Made by a program: the position numbers and the translations under genes
Shown here: piece by piece, positions 44,794 to 54,970 of the stretch
Numbering within the stretch: the stretch's first letter is position 1
Layout: every line of letters begins with the position of its first letter
Notes under the pieces: generated by a model
What the model was told of the DNA's origin: nothing
Seen by the model: the letters and a program-made list of their open reading frames with translations, nothing else
Databases searched by the model: none
NCBI GenBank assembly: GCA_044225415.1
Contig: JBGAIO010000001.1
Span: 1 to 64,000 of the forward strand
Direction of reading: 5' to 3'
Length of the DNA: 64,000 nt
From: JALORV01 sp044225415
GTDB lineage: Bacteria; Pseudomonadota; Gammaproteobacteria; Burkholderiales; Burkholderiaceae_F

Positions 44794-46299
44794 ATGGCAA
44801 GGCAATACGTACTGGCGCTCGACCAGGGCACGACGAGTTCGCGCGCCATCGTCTTCGATCGCGGCGGGCGCATCGTCGCCACTGCACAGAAGGAATTCCG
44901 GCAGATCTATCCGCAGGCCGGCTGGGTCGAGCACGACGCCGCCGAGATCTGGTCGACCCAGCTCGACTGCGCCCAGTCGGCGCTGCGGCAGGCCGGCGTG
45001 GCGGCGAGTGCACTCGCGGGCCTCGGCATCACCAACCAGCGCGAGACCACCGTGCTGTGGGACCGCAGTTCCGGCGCACCGCTCGCCAATGCGATCGTGT
45101 GGCAGGACCGGCGCACGGCCGGCATCTGCGCCGAACTGCGCGAGCGCGGCGTCGAGGAGCGCGTGCGCGCGAAGACGGGGTTGCTGCTCGATCCGTACTT
45201 CTCCGCGACCAAGATCGCGTGGCTGCTCGACCACGTGCCCGGTGCCCGGCGGCGCGCGGAACGCGGCGAGCTGGCCGTCGGCACCGTCGACAGCTGGCTG
45301 ATCTGGAACCTGACCGGCGGCGCGGTGCACGCCACGGATGTGTCGAACGCATCGCGGACGTTGCTTGCCGATCTCGGCGCGCTCGACTGGGACGATGAAC
45401 TGCTGGCCCTCTTCAACGTGCCGCGCGCGGTGCTGCCGGTGATCACGTCGTCGAGCGCCGTCGTCGGCCGCACGCTCGAGCCGCTGCTCGGCGCTGCCGT
45501 GCCGATCGCGGGCAGCGCGGGCGACCAGCAGGCCGCCACCTTCGGGCAGGCGTGCTTCGCGCCCGGGATGGCGAAGAACACGTACGGCACGGGCGCGTTC
45601 ATGCTGATGAACGTCGGGCGCACGCCGCAGCCGTCGGGCAACCGGCTGCTGTCCACCGTCGGCTGGCGCGTCGAGCGGCCCGACGGTGCACGCACCGCCT
45701 ACATGCTCGAAGGCAGCGTGTTCGTGGCCGGCGCGGTGGTGCAGTGGCTGCGCGACGGGCTGGGACTGATCGACCGCTCCGAGCACGTCGAGGCGCTGGC
45801 GCGGCAGGTCGACGACAACGGCGGCGTGTACCTGGTGCCGGCCTTCGTCGGTCTCGGCGCGCCGCACTGGGACGCGGCGGCGCGCGGCGCGATGATCGGC
45901 ATCACGCGCGGCACGACGCGCGCGCACGTGGCGCGCGCCGCGCTCGAGGCGATCGCGTTCCAGTCGGCCGACGTGCTGGCGGCCATGCAGCGCGATGCGC
46001 AGCAGCCGCTGACCGAACTGCGCGTCGATGGCGGCGCGGCGCGCAACGACCTGCTGATGCAGTTCCAGGCCGACGTCATGGGCGTGCCGGTCGTGCGACC
46101 CGAGATCACCGAGACCACCGCGCTGGGCGCAGCCTATCTGGCCGGTCTTGCCACGGGCGTGTGGTCGACCACGGAAGAACTGTCCGCGCAGTGGCGCGCC
46201 GAATGGCGCTTCGAGCCGCTGATGGGCGAAGACGAGCGCGCCGCGCGGATGGCGCAATGGCATCGCGCGGTGGAGCGCGCAGCATCATGGGCAAACTGA
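44794..46299 (+). CDS. glpK: Glycerol kinase
   Basis: 501 residues from ATG 44794, the usual GlpK start; an in-frame ATG at 44776 would add six residues. It phosphorylates glycerol to sn-glycerol-3-phosphate. Family motifs: LDQGTTSSRA (9-18), ITNQRETTVLWD, DPYFSATKI, GTVDSWLIWNLTGG, the ATPase-fold GDQQAATFGQ and KNTYGTGAFMLMN, PAFVGLGAPHWD, and GGAARNDLLMQFQAD with ALGAAYLAGL near the end. Clean frame. It overlaps glpD by 13 bases. No glpF or glpR is in the window. Confidence 0.96.
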   Translation: MARQYVLALDQGTTSSRAIVFDRGGRIVATAQKEFRQIYPQAGWVEHDAAEIWSTQLDCAQSALRQAGVAASALAGLGITNQRETTVLWDRSSGAPLANAIVWQDRRTAGICAELRERGVEERVRAKTGLLLDPYFSATKIAWLLDHVPGARRRAERGELAVGTVDSWLIWNLTGGAVHATDVSNASRTLLADLGALDWDDELLALFNVPRAVLPVITSSSAVVGRTLEPLLGAAVPIAGSAGDQQAATFGQACFAPGMAKNTYGTGAFMLMNVGRTPQPSGNRLLSTVGWRVERPDGARTAYMLEGSVFVAGAVVQWLRDGLGLIDRSEHVEALARQVDDNGGVYLVPAFVGLGAPHWDAAARGAMIGITRGTTRAHVARAALEAIAFQSADVLAAMQRDAQQPLTELRVDGGAARNDLLMQFQADVMGVPVVRPEITETTALGAAYLAGLATGVWSTTEELSAQWRAEWRFEPLMGEDERAARMAQWHRAVERAASWAN

Positions 46300-47766
46300 A
46301 GAAGACAGAGGGCGCGGCTGTGCGCGCGCCGGTCATCGAACGCGCCGCACTGTTGGCGCAACTGCGCGATGCGCAGCCGTGGGACGTGCTGGTCATCGGC
46401 GGCGGCGCCACGGGACTGGGCATCGCGGTCGATGCGGCATCGCGCGGGCTGCGCACCGCGCTGATCGAGGCGCGCGACTTCTCCGCCGGCACGTCGAGCC
46501 GCAGCACCAAGCTCATTCACGGCGGCGTGCGCTACCTCGCGCAGGGCAACGTCAAGCTGGTCAGCGAGGCACTGGCCGAGCGCGCGCGGCTGCTCGCCAA
46601 TGCGCCCGGACTCGTGCATGCGATGGAGTTCGTCGTGCCGTGCTTCTCGCAGTTCGAGCGGATCAAGCTGCGCGTCGGCCTCGGCATGTACGACGCGCTG
46701 GCGGGCAAGCAGGGCGCGGGCGCGACCCGCTGGTTGAGCCGCCGCGAAACGATGGAGCGGCTGCCGACCGTGCGCAGCAAGGGTCTCGACGGCGGCGTCG
46801 TCTACTGGGACGCGCAGTTCGACGATGCGCGGCTGGCGGTCGCGCTGATGCGCACCGCGATCGCGCAGGGCGCCACCGCGATCAACTACGTGCGCGCCGA
46901 GGAACTGCGCGTGAAGGAAGGCCGCGTGGCCGCGGTCGTCGCCATCGACGACGAGACCGGCGAGCGCTTCGAGCTGCGCGCGAAGGTCGTCTACAACGCC
47001 ACCGGCGTGTGGGTCGACGGCATCCGCCGGATGGTGGACCCGGCGTCGCGGTCGATGGTGGCGCTGAGCCGCGGCTCGCACATCGTCGTCGACCAGCGCT
47101 TCCTGCCCGGCGATCGCGCGCTGATGATCCCGAAGACGGCCGATGGCCGCGTGCTGTTCGCCATCCCGTTCCGCGAACACCTGATCGTCGGCACCACCGA
47201 CGTGCCGACGCAGGATGTCACGTGGGATCCGCAGCCGGCGCAACCGGAGATCGACTTCATCGTCGAGACCGCCCGTGGCGTGCTGCAGGAACCGATCACG
47301 CCGGAGGCCATCACCAACAGTTTCGTTGCAGGCCCAGCCGCTGGTGGCGCGCGGCACGGTGGGCGCAACCAAGACGCTGTCGCGCGAGCATTCGATCGTC
47401 ATCGAACAGCGCAATCTCATCACGGTCACGGGCGGCAAGTGGACGACCTATCGCCGCATGGCCGTCGACGCGCTGGCGCAGGCCGTCAGCCGTGGGCTGC
47501 TGCCGGAGCAGTCGTGCGTGACCGAGACGCTGCGCATCGACGTGGATGCGGCGCTGGAAGCAGCCTGCCGTGCCGCTGAAGAAGGCGGCGCTGATGGCAT
47601 CGATGCCGTGCGCCGCTATCGCGAACTGGCGCGCCGCCACGAGCAGGCGCGCACCGTGGAAGACCTGCTGTTCCGTCGCATGCGTACCGGCCTGCTGGAT
47701 CGCCACGCTGCCGCCGGCCTGGCAGCGCGACTCGAGAAGTCTGCGGCTGTGCGGGCGGCGGAATAG
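46287..47766 (+). CDS. glpD: Glycerol-3-phosphate dehydrogenase, FAD-dependent (one frameshift)
   Basis: ATG 46287 lies inside the end of glpK. About 492 residues. GlpD oxidises glycerol-3-phosphate to dihydroxyacetone phosphate at the inner membrane and passes electrons to quinone. The FAD motif VIGGGATGLG is at about 36-45, followed by SAGTSSRSTKLIHGGVRYL, which is diagnostic for GlpD, and IVVDQRFLPG and IGTTDVP-type sequence (IVGTTDVPTQD). One indel near 47330 changes frame before LVARGTVGATK; the C-terminal KWTTYRRMA then follows normally to TAG 47764-47766. Confidence 0.93.
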
Positions 47767-47848
47767 ATCGCCGTGCTCCGCATCTTCGCGGGGACCGCGG
47801 GCTTGCGGATGCTGCGCCCGGCGGACTGCTGTCCGGAGTGAAGACTCG

Positions 47849-49445
47849 ATGACATCGTCGCAGCCGATGACTGCACGCGCAATGCGCGAACTTGCACGGG
47901 CGCGCGAGGAGTATGCGCAGGGGCATCTGGCTAGGGCCGAGTCTCGGCTGCTGAACGTCCTGTCGCACGCACCGGGCTGCGTGGATGCGCTGGAGGGGCT
48001 GGCCTTTGTCGCGGCAGGGAGGAGCGACTTCGCCAAGGCGGCGGACTGGGCGCCGCTGCGCGCAGCTGGCCTCCGCGCCGTTTCCGCAACGTCATGGCCT
48101 TCGCCAGAAGGCGGGGCGATACGACGCCGTGCGCTCTACGAGCATTGCCTGGCGAGGGTTTCCCCAGCATTTGCCGTAGAGCACACCGGCCTGGTTGCCT
48201 CGATGAGCCGGCAGCTCGGCGGTGTTCTCGGTGGTACTGACCGCGCTCGCCGTGGCGCAAGCCATGACGCCGATCTGCACTACAAGCGAGGCTGGCCGCG
48301 GCCAACCGAGCGGCAGGTCGAAGAGATCGAAGCCTATCGGCGGGCCATCGCCCTGCAGCCCGATCATGTACTCGCCCGCGTCAATCTCGGCGTGGCACTG
48401 CGCGACATGCATCGCCTCGACGAGGCGATGCTGGCGTTCGACGAAGCCTTCGCCATCGATCCAGCCTATCCCGGTGCGCACACGAACCGCGGGCAGATTT
48501 CGCTGGTGCTCGGACGCTACGCGGAGGGTTGGGCGAGTACGAATGGCGTTGGCGCGACGGCGGACCGTCACTGCCGTTCGGCGTGGACAAGCTCTGGACG
48601 GGTGAGCAGCCCATCGCTGGCCGGACCCTGCTGCTGCACGCCGAACAGGGCTTTGGTGACACGTTGCAGTTCGTGCGGTATGCCGATGTCGTCGCGGCTG
48701 CCGGCGCGCGCGTAGTGCTGCGCGTCCAGGATGCGCTGCTGCCGCTGATGTCGGGATATCCGGCGGATATCGCTGACGGTGATCGGCGACAGCGCGACCG
48801 TGCCGGACTACGACCTGCACCGTCCGCTGCTGAGCCTGCCGAATGCCTGTCGGGTGGGCTGCCCCGTATCGGTGCCGCATTCGCAGGCTCCGGCGCAGGC
48901 GGCGCAGCGATGGGCAATGCGAGAGACGGACATGCGGCCCCGCGTTGGCGTGGTGTGGGCCGGAAGCCGAGGTCATGTGGATGATCGCAATCGCTCCATG
49001 CGCCTGGAGCAGCTGATGCCGTTGCTGGCCCTGCCGGCGAGCTTCTGGTCGCTGCAGAAGGACGTCCCGGAAGCCGACGCCGGGACTTGCAGCATTGCCC
49101 GCACCTGCATGACATGCGTGCGGACCTGGCAGGCTTCGTCGATACCGCGGCCCTGATTTCCCAACTCGACCTGGTGGTCGGCGTCGATACCGCGGTCATT
49201 CACCTGGCGGGCGCGATGGGCAAGCCGGGTGGCTGGCGTTGCCGTACCGTCCCGACTGGCGCTGGCTGCTGGAGCGCAGCGATACCCCCTGGTATCCGCA
49301 TACTCGGCTGTTCCGCCAGCAGGCCCGCGGAGACTGGGCCGGCGTGGTTGCTGCAATGGTGGCCGCGATGGAAGAGCGATGCCGCCAACCGCTCGACGAG
49401 ATCGCGCGCAACGACGGCGACGGGAATAAAAAAAGGCCGCCCTGA
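47849..49445 (+). pseudogene. TPR protein with glycosyltransferase-like C-terminal domain (multiple frameshifts)
   Basis: From ATG 47849 the first TPR-like helices (AREEYAQGHLARAESRLLNVL) are clean to about 48050. A damaged stretch follows, then a clean TPR block 48320-48525 (IALQPDHVLARVNLGVAL, FDEAFAIDPAYPGAHTNRG). The C-terminal domain reads through frames: WGEYEWRWRDG, LLLHAEQGFGDTLQFVRYADVV near 48630, VGVVWAGSRGH near 48945, LISQLDLVVGVDTAVIHLAG near 49155, and PDWRWLLERSDTPWY near 49250. This is the O-GlcNAc-transferase/GT9-like layout common in betaproteobacteria. About seven frame breaks. Its true stop may be TAA 49427 rather than 49443. Confidence 0.72.
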
Positions 49446-49455
49446 GGCGGCCTTT
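49427..49455 (-). terminator. Rho-independent terminator of porin 1
   Basis: A perfect 10-bp stem (49432-49441 with 49446-49455, arms aaaggccgcc and ggcggccttt) with loop ctga. On the minus strand it is followed by a run of T (complement of 49427-49434), 25 bases after the porin stop. It may also stop the convergent TPR gene. Confidence 0.9.
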
Positions 49456-49480
49456 CTGCACTGCTTTGTCGCTTCGTCTT

Positions 49481-50627
49481 TTAGAAGAAGTGACGGATAC
49501 CCAGCGCGAACTGAGCACGGTCGAAGGGCTCGGTCGGCGCCACGACGACCGGGGTCGACGTGATCGTGCCGTCCCATCCGCCCTGGCCGTAACCGACGTA
49601 CAGGTTGGTACGACGCGAGAACGGATACGTGTAGCCCACGCCCCAGACGTCGTAGTCCGGCTCGTAGCGACGACGTGCGTATGCGACTTCGTCAGCATCC
49701 GACTTCTGGTAAGACGCCAGGATTGCGCCGCCGAACAGCGGAACCGTCACGCCGATCATGTACGCCTTGTTGTCGTACGGAATCAGACCCGTCGGTGCCG
49801 CGCCAGCGCCGCTGACGGCCGATTGAACCAGGCTGATGTCGGATCGATTATGTACGCGCCATGGATCTTCAGGAACTCCAGGTCGACGACGGCGCCGAAC
49901 TGAAGCATCTTCTGATCCTGATGGTACGGACCGGTGACCGTGTCAGGCGCATTGATCTGGTCATAGGTGACCGCGACCAGCAGCGGGCCCCACGTCCAGT
50001 TGCCGCCCAGGCCGAAGCCGGTGACATTGTTGCCGCTCGGAACGACTTCCGTGCCGCTGATGTTGAACGAGTAGCTGGCACCGAAGTTGAAGCCGCCCCA
50101 CGTCGGCGAACGCCACAGGATGGCGTTGTCTTCGCGCAGTGCGTTCGACGGGATGAACGTGGCCTGCAGGCCGAAGAAACCGAAGCCCGTGCCGAACGGA
50201 TCGACACCGCCCCACAGGTCGAACGAACCCGTGCCGACGACACCGTCGCTACCACGACCCGCGACGATCGAGCCCAAGCTCGCGTTCTGGAAGCCACCCC
50301 AGGCCTGGCGGCCGAACAGGCGGCTGCCCTGGCCCGACGTGCCGGTGCTGACGTCGAAGCCCGCTTCCAGGGTGAAGATCGCGCTCCACCCACCACCCAG
50401 CGCTTCGCTGCCGCGCACGCCCAGACGGCTGCCCGACTGGAAGCCGCTGTCGACGCCGGTCACGCTTTCCTGCGACCAGTTCGGCGCAGCGGACCGTGCC
50501 CTTGTTGACGCCTGACCATTCCATTGCACGCCGATATCGACGATGCCGTACATCGTCACGCTCGACTGCGGTACGCGGTGCCGGCCACGGCACCGAGTAC
50601 TGCCAGCGCGATCAGACTCTTCTTCAT
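49481..50627 (-). CDS. Gram-negative porin, Burkholderia OmpC type (two frameshifts)
   Basis: ATG 50627 starts MKKSLIALAVLGAVAGTA, a signal peptide, preceded by an agctagg/aggaga-like purine stretch. Indels near 50575 and 49850 change frame. The mature start is VPQSSVTMYGIVDIGVQW; the hallmark SRLGVRGSEALGGGWSAIFTLEAGF and LFGRQAWGGFQNASLGSIVAGR follow, and the protein ends FALGIRHFF with the C-terminal Phe needed for outer-membrane insertion. It would form a trimeric 16-strand diffusion channel. A second porin lies upstream on the same strand with its own terminator. Confidence 0.9.
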
Positions 50628-50807
50628 TCGCAGCTCTCCTAGCTAGTGTTTGAAATTCTTTGGCGTGCCGGCTTTGGACAGCCCATGCCGCCGGTGCAAA
50701 TACTTCCCTGCAGGAAGCTGATGAGATTGTTTCCAGACGCCTCGCGCGCGGCATAGCTTGCAGGAAACGACCTGAAACGCGGCGGGCTGTTGCTCACCGG
50801 TAACATG

Positions 50808-50833
50808 AAAAAGGGGCGCCCCAGCGCCCCTTT
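50808..50833 (-). terminator. Rho-independent terminator of porin 2
   Basis: A perfect 10-bp stem (50810-50819 with 50824-50833, arms aaaggggcgc and gcgccccttt) with loop ccca, followed on the minus strand by five T (complement of 50808-50812). It starts 21 bases after the porin stop codon. Confidence 0.9.
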
Positions 50834-50853
50834 CATCATGCGGAAACCGTCGG

Positions 50854-52247
50854 CTAGAAGTTGTGACGCATGCCGAACTGGTATGCGGCAGTGTTGTCTC
50901 CGAACGCCGTGCCGAAGCCCGACGTGTAGCCGGCTGAACCTGGCGCCAGCCGCGCCTGATCCTTGTTGTTCATGAACGCCAGGGCCGCATACAGCGCGGT
51001 ACGGCGCGAAAGATCGAACTGGTAGCCGACGCCGTAGTGGTACACCGTTGCGTCCTGCGTGGCCCATGCGGACCGCGCCGTGTCCTCGCCGTAGTTGAAT
51101 ACGAAGAACAGCGTCTGGCTGGGCGTGAAACAGCCACGACAGGCCGAGGTGGTAGGCCTGTGCATCGATCGGCCCGGTGAGGCCGCGCATCGCGTCCACG
51201 TCGTACTGCTGGAACTGGACGCTGCTCAGCGCGGCAGTGATCGCTGCGGTATGCCGGTGGCGATCACCAGGTTCTGGATGTCCAGCGGCGTCAGCATCGG
51301 ATGATCGTTCTTCCGCGCATGTACTGGCCATACAGCTTGAAGTTGCTGAACGCGTAGTAGCCGCCGACGCCGAAGGTCTGCAGGCCCGTCTCGCGCGTCG
51401 GCGTGCCTGCTGCCTGCGAGGGCACCACGAAATTCTGGTTGAAGCCTGCGCCGACGCCCCAGGCGGGCGTGTTGTACCGCAGCTGCACGCCGTACATGTC
51501 GTCGCCGTCGACCGGTGGCGACGTGCGCTCGTTGCGCAACAGTTCGGAGCCGCCGAAGCTGTAGAACAGAGATGCGGTGAAGCCCTTGAGTTCAGCGCGG
51601 TACTGCAGCGCGTTGCTCATGCGGATCGCCGGGATCGAATAGCCCTGTCCGAACGACAGAGCGGTGGCGTCGCCCATCACGTTGTACTTGTTCAGGATCT
51701 CGTAGCCGGGCGTGTACATGCGGCCGGCCAGCACCGCGCCGTACGGCGTGACCAGGCCGGCGTAGGCCTGGCGATCGAACAGCGCGCCCGCGCCGTTGAC
51801 GGTGGTGTTGCCCTGCAGGACAGCCTGATTGACCGCATTCATGCCACCGAGAACCGCCTGATACGTTGCCGAAGTTGGCGGCAGCGTGGCGATGGCGGTG
51901 CCCGGCACGATGCGAACGCCCGGGCAGACTGCCGGCGCCGTCGGCTGGCCGCTCAGACGGCAGTTGAAGACGGATTCGTTGTAGGTCACCGACCCGGTGT
52001 CGAGGGAGAAACGGCCTTCGAGCGTGAAGATCGCGCTGTAGCCGTTGCCGAGATCCTCGCTGCCGCGGATGCCGAAGCGATTGCCGGCCGACATGCCGGA
52101 ACCCTGCAGCCTGAATGCCGACTCCGTGCCGGCATCGAGATATTCAAAGCCGCCATCGATGACGCCGTACAGGGTCACGCTGGACTGGGCAAGGGCCACC
52201 GCCGGGAATGCGCACGCGAGCGCAACTGCCCCGAGGCTCTTTCGCAT
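50854..52247 (-). CDS. Gram-negative porin, Burkholderia OmpC type, second copy (3' frameshifts)
   Basis: ATG 52247 with Shine-Dalgarno aggaga. Signal MRKSLGAVALACAFPAVALA, then QSSVTLYGVIDGGFEYLD, NRFGIRGSEDLGNGYSAIFTLEGRF and LFDRQAYAGLVTPYGAVLAGR, the porin_4 pattern. The region is longer than in porin 1, with an extra loop holding two Cys (FNCRLSG, VCPGVRI). Frame changes near 51310, 51235 and 51120 separate LTPLDIQNLVIATG from YHLGLSWLF and the last strands, which end YQFGMRHNF. The two porins differ clearly in loops, so they are not a recent duplication. Confidence 0.9.
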
Positions 52248-52389
52248 GTTTTGTCTCCTGCTTGTTTTAGTTCGACCGCATATCGCCGGCACGGCGGTGC
52301 TCGGCGGCGTCGGGTGGGAGAATAGCGCCGACTACGGCGAGGGCTTTGTGTTTGTCCGGTGTCCTGTTCACTCGTTACATTTCTGCAAC

Positions 52390-53034
52390 ATGAAATTGCC
52401 GACGCATTCCCTGCCAGACCGCCTGCTGGCCGCTGCCGACCGCGGCCTGCGCACCGTGTTCGCAACGCCGCCCGCCCTGCGCGAAAGCCCGGCCGCTGCT
52501 CAGCCGGAAGACGGCGAGCTCTCCGCGGCCGATCGGCGCGAAGCCGCTGCCCTGATGCGCGTGAATCACGTGGGCGAGGTCTGCGCGCAGGCGCTGTACG
52601 ACGCCCAGGCCTTCGCGACGAAGGATCCGGCACTGCGCGTGCTGTTCGAGCGCGCCGCCTCGGAGGAGACCGATCACCTGGCATGGACAGCATCGCGCAT
52701 CCGCGAGCTCGGCGGCCGTACCAGCCTTCTTAATCCCTTGTGGTACGGCGGCGCCTTCACCATCGGGCTGCTCGCGGCCCGCGCCGGCGACCGCGTGAGC
52801 CTGGGCTTCATGGCCGAAACCGAGCGACAGGTGGAACGCCATCTCGAAGGACATCTCGAGCGGCTGCCCGCCGGCGATGCACGATCGCGCGCAGTCGTCC
52901 GGCAGATGAAGGACGACGAGGTGCATCACGCCGACATCGCCGTCGAGCACGGCGGAGTGCCGCTGCCGTCGCCCGTGCGCTGGGCGATGAAGGTCGCGGC
53001 GCGCCTGATGACGAAGACTGCGCACCACCTCTAG
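52390..53034 (+). CDS. coq7: Ubiquinone biosynthesis di-iron hydroxylase Coq7
   Basis: 214 residues, clean. Coq7 hydroxylates the C-6 position of demethoxyubiquinone, the next-to-last step of ubiquinone synthesis, at the inner membrane. The di-iron ligands fit the family: NHVGEVCAQ (Glu), EETDH (ExxH), AETERQVERH (Glu), and DDEVHHADIA (ExxH). Hydrophobic segments around LNPLWYGGAFTIGLLAA and VRWAMKVAARLM are the membrane-dipping helices. The start ATG 52390 gives MKLPTHSLPDRLL; no strong Shine-Dalgarno is seen. It is divergent from porin 2. Confidence 0.94.
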   Translation: MKLPTHSLPDRLLAAADRGLRTVFATPPALRESPAAAQPEDGELSAADRREAAALMRVNHVGEVCAQALYDAQAFATKDPALRVLFERAASEETDHLAWTASRIRELGGRTSLLNPLWYGGAFTIGLLAARAGDRVSLGFMAETERQVERHLEGHLERLPAGDARSRAVVRQMKDDEVHHADIAVEHGGVPLPSPVRWAMKVAARLMTKTAHHL

Positions 53035-53047
53035 CGCCGCAGCGGCG

Positions 53048-53467
53048 TCACCCCTCTTCGACGATCACTTCATGCGTGATGGCCGCGGTGTGGGCCAGCA
53101 TCGCCGTGGCCGAGCAGTACTTCTCGTGCGACAGCGCAACGGCGCGCTCGACGGCGGCGCGATCCAGCGCCTTGCCGCGCACCACGAAGCGCAGATGGAT
53201 CGACGTGAACACCTTCGGATCGGTGGCGGCGCGCTCGGCGTGCAGTTCGACGCGGCACCCGCGCACGTCGTGGCGGCCGCGCTTCAGGATCAGCACCACG
53301 TCGTAGGCGGTGCAGCCGCCCGTGCCGATCAGCACCATCTCCATGGGGCGAGGCGCCAGGTTGCGGCCGCCACCGTCGGGGGCCCCGTCCATTGCGACCA
53401 GGTGCCCGCTGCCGGACTCGGCGACCAGGGCCATGCCTTCACCGGACCAGCTCACCGAACAGTCCAT
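53048..53467 (-). CDS. OsmC family protein
   Basis: 139 residues from ATG 53467, with aaggga upstream. The OsmC/Ohr fold pattern is seen: APRPMEMVLIGTGGCTAYDVVLILKRGRHD with the first reactive Cys (TGGC), a beta-strand HLRFVVRGKALDRAAVERAVALS, and HEKYCSATAMLAHTA with the second Cys. The Cys pair is typical of peroxidases acting on organic hydroperoxides, but this YhfA-like subgroup lacks a proven role. Clean frame. Convergent with coq7, 13 bases apart. Confidence 0.9.
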   Translation of the reverse strand: MDCSVSWSGEGMALVAESGSGHLVAMDGAPDGGGRNLAPRPMEMVLIGTGGCTAYDVVLILKRGRHDVRGCRVELHAERAATDPKVFTSIHLRFVVRGKALDRAAVERAVALSHEKYCSATAMLAHTAAITHEVIVEEG

Positions 53468-53519
53468 GGCCGTTCCCTTCCATTGCGCGCAATGCAATAT
53501 GAATAGTGTCGTCTAGGAT

Positions 53520-53720
53520 ACATTTTCAAATATTCCTAACTCGTTGATTTTACGAAGTGCCGACGGATTGGCCTGGAAATGGCGGGCAGATCCGCCTTGC
53601 AATGCAGCATCTGTCGAGGCACACTGCCGGCAACGGAAGTGTTCGCTGGCTTCCGACCGATGTCTCCTCCACCCACATGGTGGATTCAGGCCCGAAGCTC
53701 GCGCTTCGGGCCCTTTTTTT
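53520..53720 (+). ncRNA. Candidate terminator-ended small RNA between osmC-like gene and rplM
   Basis: No protein gene is visible here, yet the region ends in a strong + strand terminator. Just before it is a second hairpin (TCCACC 53668-53673 with GGTGGA 53679-53684). The nearest + strand gene upstream (coq7) ends at 53034 beyond the minus-strand osmC-like gene, so the terminator is not obviously that gene's. A short RNA of up to about 200 bases is the simplest reading. No known RNA family is recognised and the 5' end is a guess. Confidence 0.35.
53689..53720 (+). terminator. Rho-independent terminator upstream of rplM
   Basis: A perfect 10-bp stem (ggcccgaagc 53689-53698 with gcttcgggcc 53703-53712), loop tcgc, followed by c and seven T (53714-53720). 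It lies 120 bases before rplM and just before the rplM promoter. Confidence 0.93.
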
Positions 53721-53726
53721 CGCGGC

Positions 53727-53756
53727 TTGCCCGGAGCGCTACAAAAAGCTTAAAAT
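53727..53756 (+). promoter_or_regulatory. Probable sigma-70 promoter of rplM-rpsI
   Basis: TTGCCC (53727-53732), 18 bases, TAAAAT (53751-53756). It lies directly after a terminator and about 85 bases before the rplM start, the usual position of the ribosomal protein promoter in this group. Confidence 0.7.
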
Positions 53757-53840
53757 CCAAGGCTTTCCGCAATTTGCGCCGCACTTTCGCAGCGCCGCGG
53801 TCGCAGTTCTGCAGTTCTGAAAATTCAGGCGGGTCCGTCA

Positions 53841-54269
53841 ATGAAAACTTTCTCTGCCAAGGCGCACGAAGTCAAGCGCGACTGGTTGCTGGTCGACGCG
53901 AACGACAAGGTGCTCGGCCGTCTGGCGAGCCAGATTGCCCTGCGTCTGCGCGGCAAGCACAAGCCCGAGTACACGCCCCATGTGGACACGGGTGACTTCA
54001 TCGTCGTCGTCAACGCCGCGCGCCTGAAGGTGACCGGCGCCAAGTTCGAGGACAAGAAGTACTACCGCCACACCGGCCACCCCGGCGGCATCGTCGAGAC
54101 GAACTTCCGCAAGATGCAGGAGCGTCATCCCGGTCGCGCACTGCAGCTCGCCGTCAAGGGCATGCTGCCCAAGGGCCCGCTGGGCTACGCGATGATCAAG
54201 AAGCTGAAGGTCTATGCCGACCAGCAGCACCCGCACACCGCCCAGCAGCCGAAGGCGCTGGACATCTAG
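53841..54269 (+). CDS. rplM: 50S ribosomal protein L13
   Basis: 142 residues, clean, full length for L13. It is an early-binding protein of the large subunit. Conserved start MKTFSAKAHEVKRDWLLVDA, then LGRLASQIALRLRGKHK, TPHVDTGDFIVVVNA, the YYRHTGHPGG motif and AVKGMLPKGPLG near the end. An aggcggg sequence precedes ATG. It is followed after 13 bases by rpsI, the conserved bacterial L13-S9 operon. Confidence 0.98.
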   Translation: MKTFSAKAHEVKRDWLLVDANDKVLGRLASQIALRLRGKHKPEYTPHVDTGDFIVVVNAARLKVTGAKFEDKKYYRHTGHPGGIVETNFRKMQERHPGRALQLAVKGMLPKGPLGYAMIKKLKVYADQQHPHTAQQPKALDI

Positions 54270-54282
54270 AGCTGAGGTCCGA

Positions 54283-54675
54283 ATGATCGGCAACTACAAC
54301 TACGGGACCGGCCGGCGCAAGAGCTCGGTGGCCCGAGTCTTCCTGAAGCGCGGCAAGGGCGCGATCGTCATCAACGGTCGACCGATCGAGCAGTATTTCT
54401 TCCGCGAGACCGGCCGCATGATCGTGCGCCAGCCGCTCGAACTGACCAACCACAGCGAGACCTTCGACGTCAGCGTCAACGTGGTCGGCGGTGGCGAGTC
54501 GGGGCAGGCCGGCGCGGTGCGCCATGGCATCACGCGCGCGCTGATCGACTACGACGCCACGCTGAAGCCGGTGCTGTCCGGCGCGGGCCTGGTTACGCGC
54601 GACGCGCGCGAAGTCGAGCGCAAGAAGGTCGGCCTGCGCAAGGCCCGCCGTCGCAAGCAGTTCTCGAAGCGCTGA
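54283..54675 (+). CDS. rpsI: 30S ribosomal protein S9
   Basis: 130 residues, clean. S9 contacts P-site tRNA through its C-terminal tail. Motifs: GTGRRKSSVARVFLKRGKG, ING.PIEQYF (NGRPIEQYF), GGGESGQAGAVRHGITRAL, TRDAREVERKKVGLRKARR and the invariant C-terminal QFSKR. Translated from the rplM message. A 10-bp GC hairpin (54688-54697 with 54702-54711) follows 12 bases after the stop but has no T-run. Confidence 0.98.
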   Translation: MIGNYNYGTGRRKSSVARVFLKRGKGAIVINGRPIEQYFFRETGRMIVRQPLELTNHSETFDVSVNVVGGGESGQAGAVRHGITRALIDYDATLKPVLSGAGLVTRDAREVERKKVGLRKARRRKQFSKR

Positions 54676-54970
54676 TCTTCGCGCTGTGCACGGGCGCAGC
54701 AGCGCCCGTGCCGCTCGGCCTCACCCTGTCGCGTCGACGAAGCGCTGCGCCACGCAGCGCTGTGCTTCTCGTGCCGCGTGCGCGCTAGGCCGGCGACCGA
54801 ACCCCTTTCGCGGTATCTCCGGCGGTCATTTCGGCGCTTCGCCTGCGCGACCCGCTCCTATACTTTCGAACGAATTCTGCCTGCGGTCGGCCGCGCTTTC
54901 CGAACGCCGCAACGTGTCGTCGCTGCAGGCCTCGGGTCTGCAGAACAATCCTGTGCAGGCCGACCTGCCG

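Noticed and set aside
54688..54711. Perfect 10-bp hairpin after rpsI as a Rho-independent terminator
   Set aside because: The stem is good but no T-run follows on either strand; left as a possible Rho-dependent or processing site.
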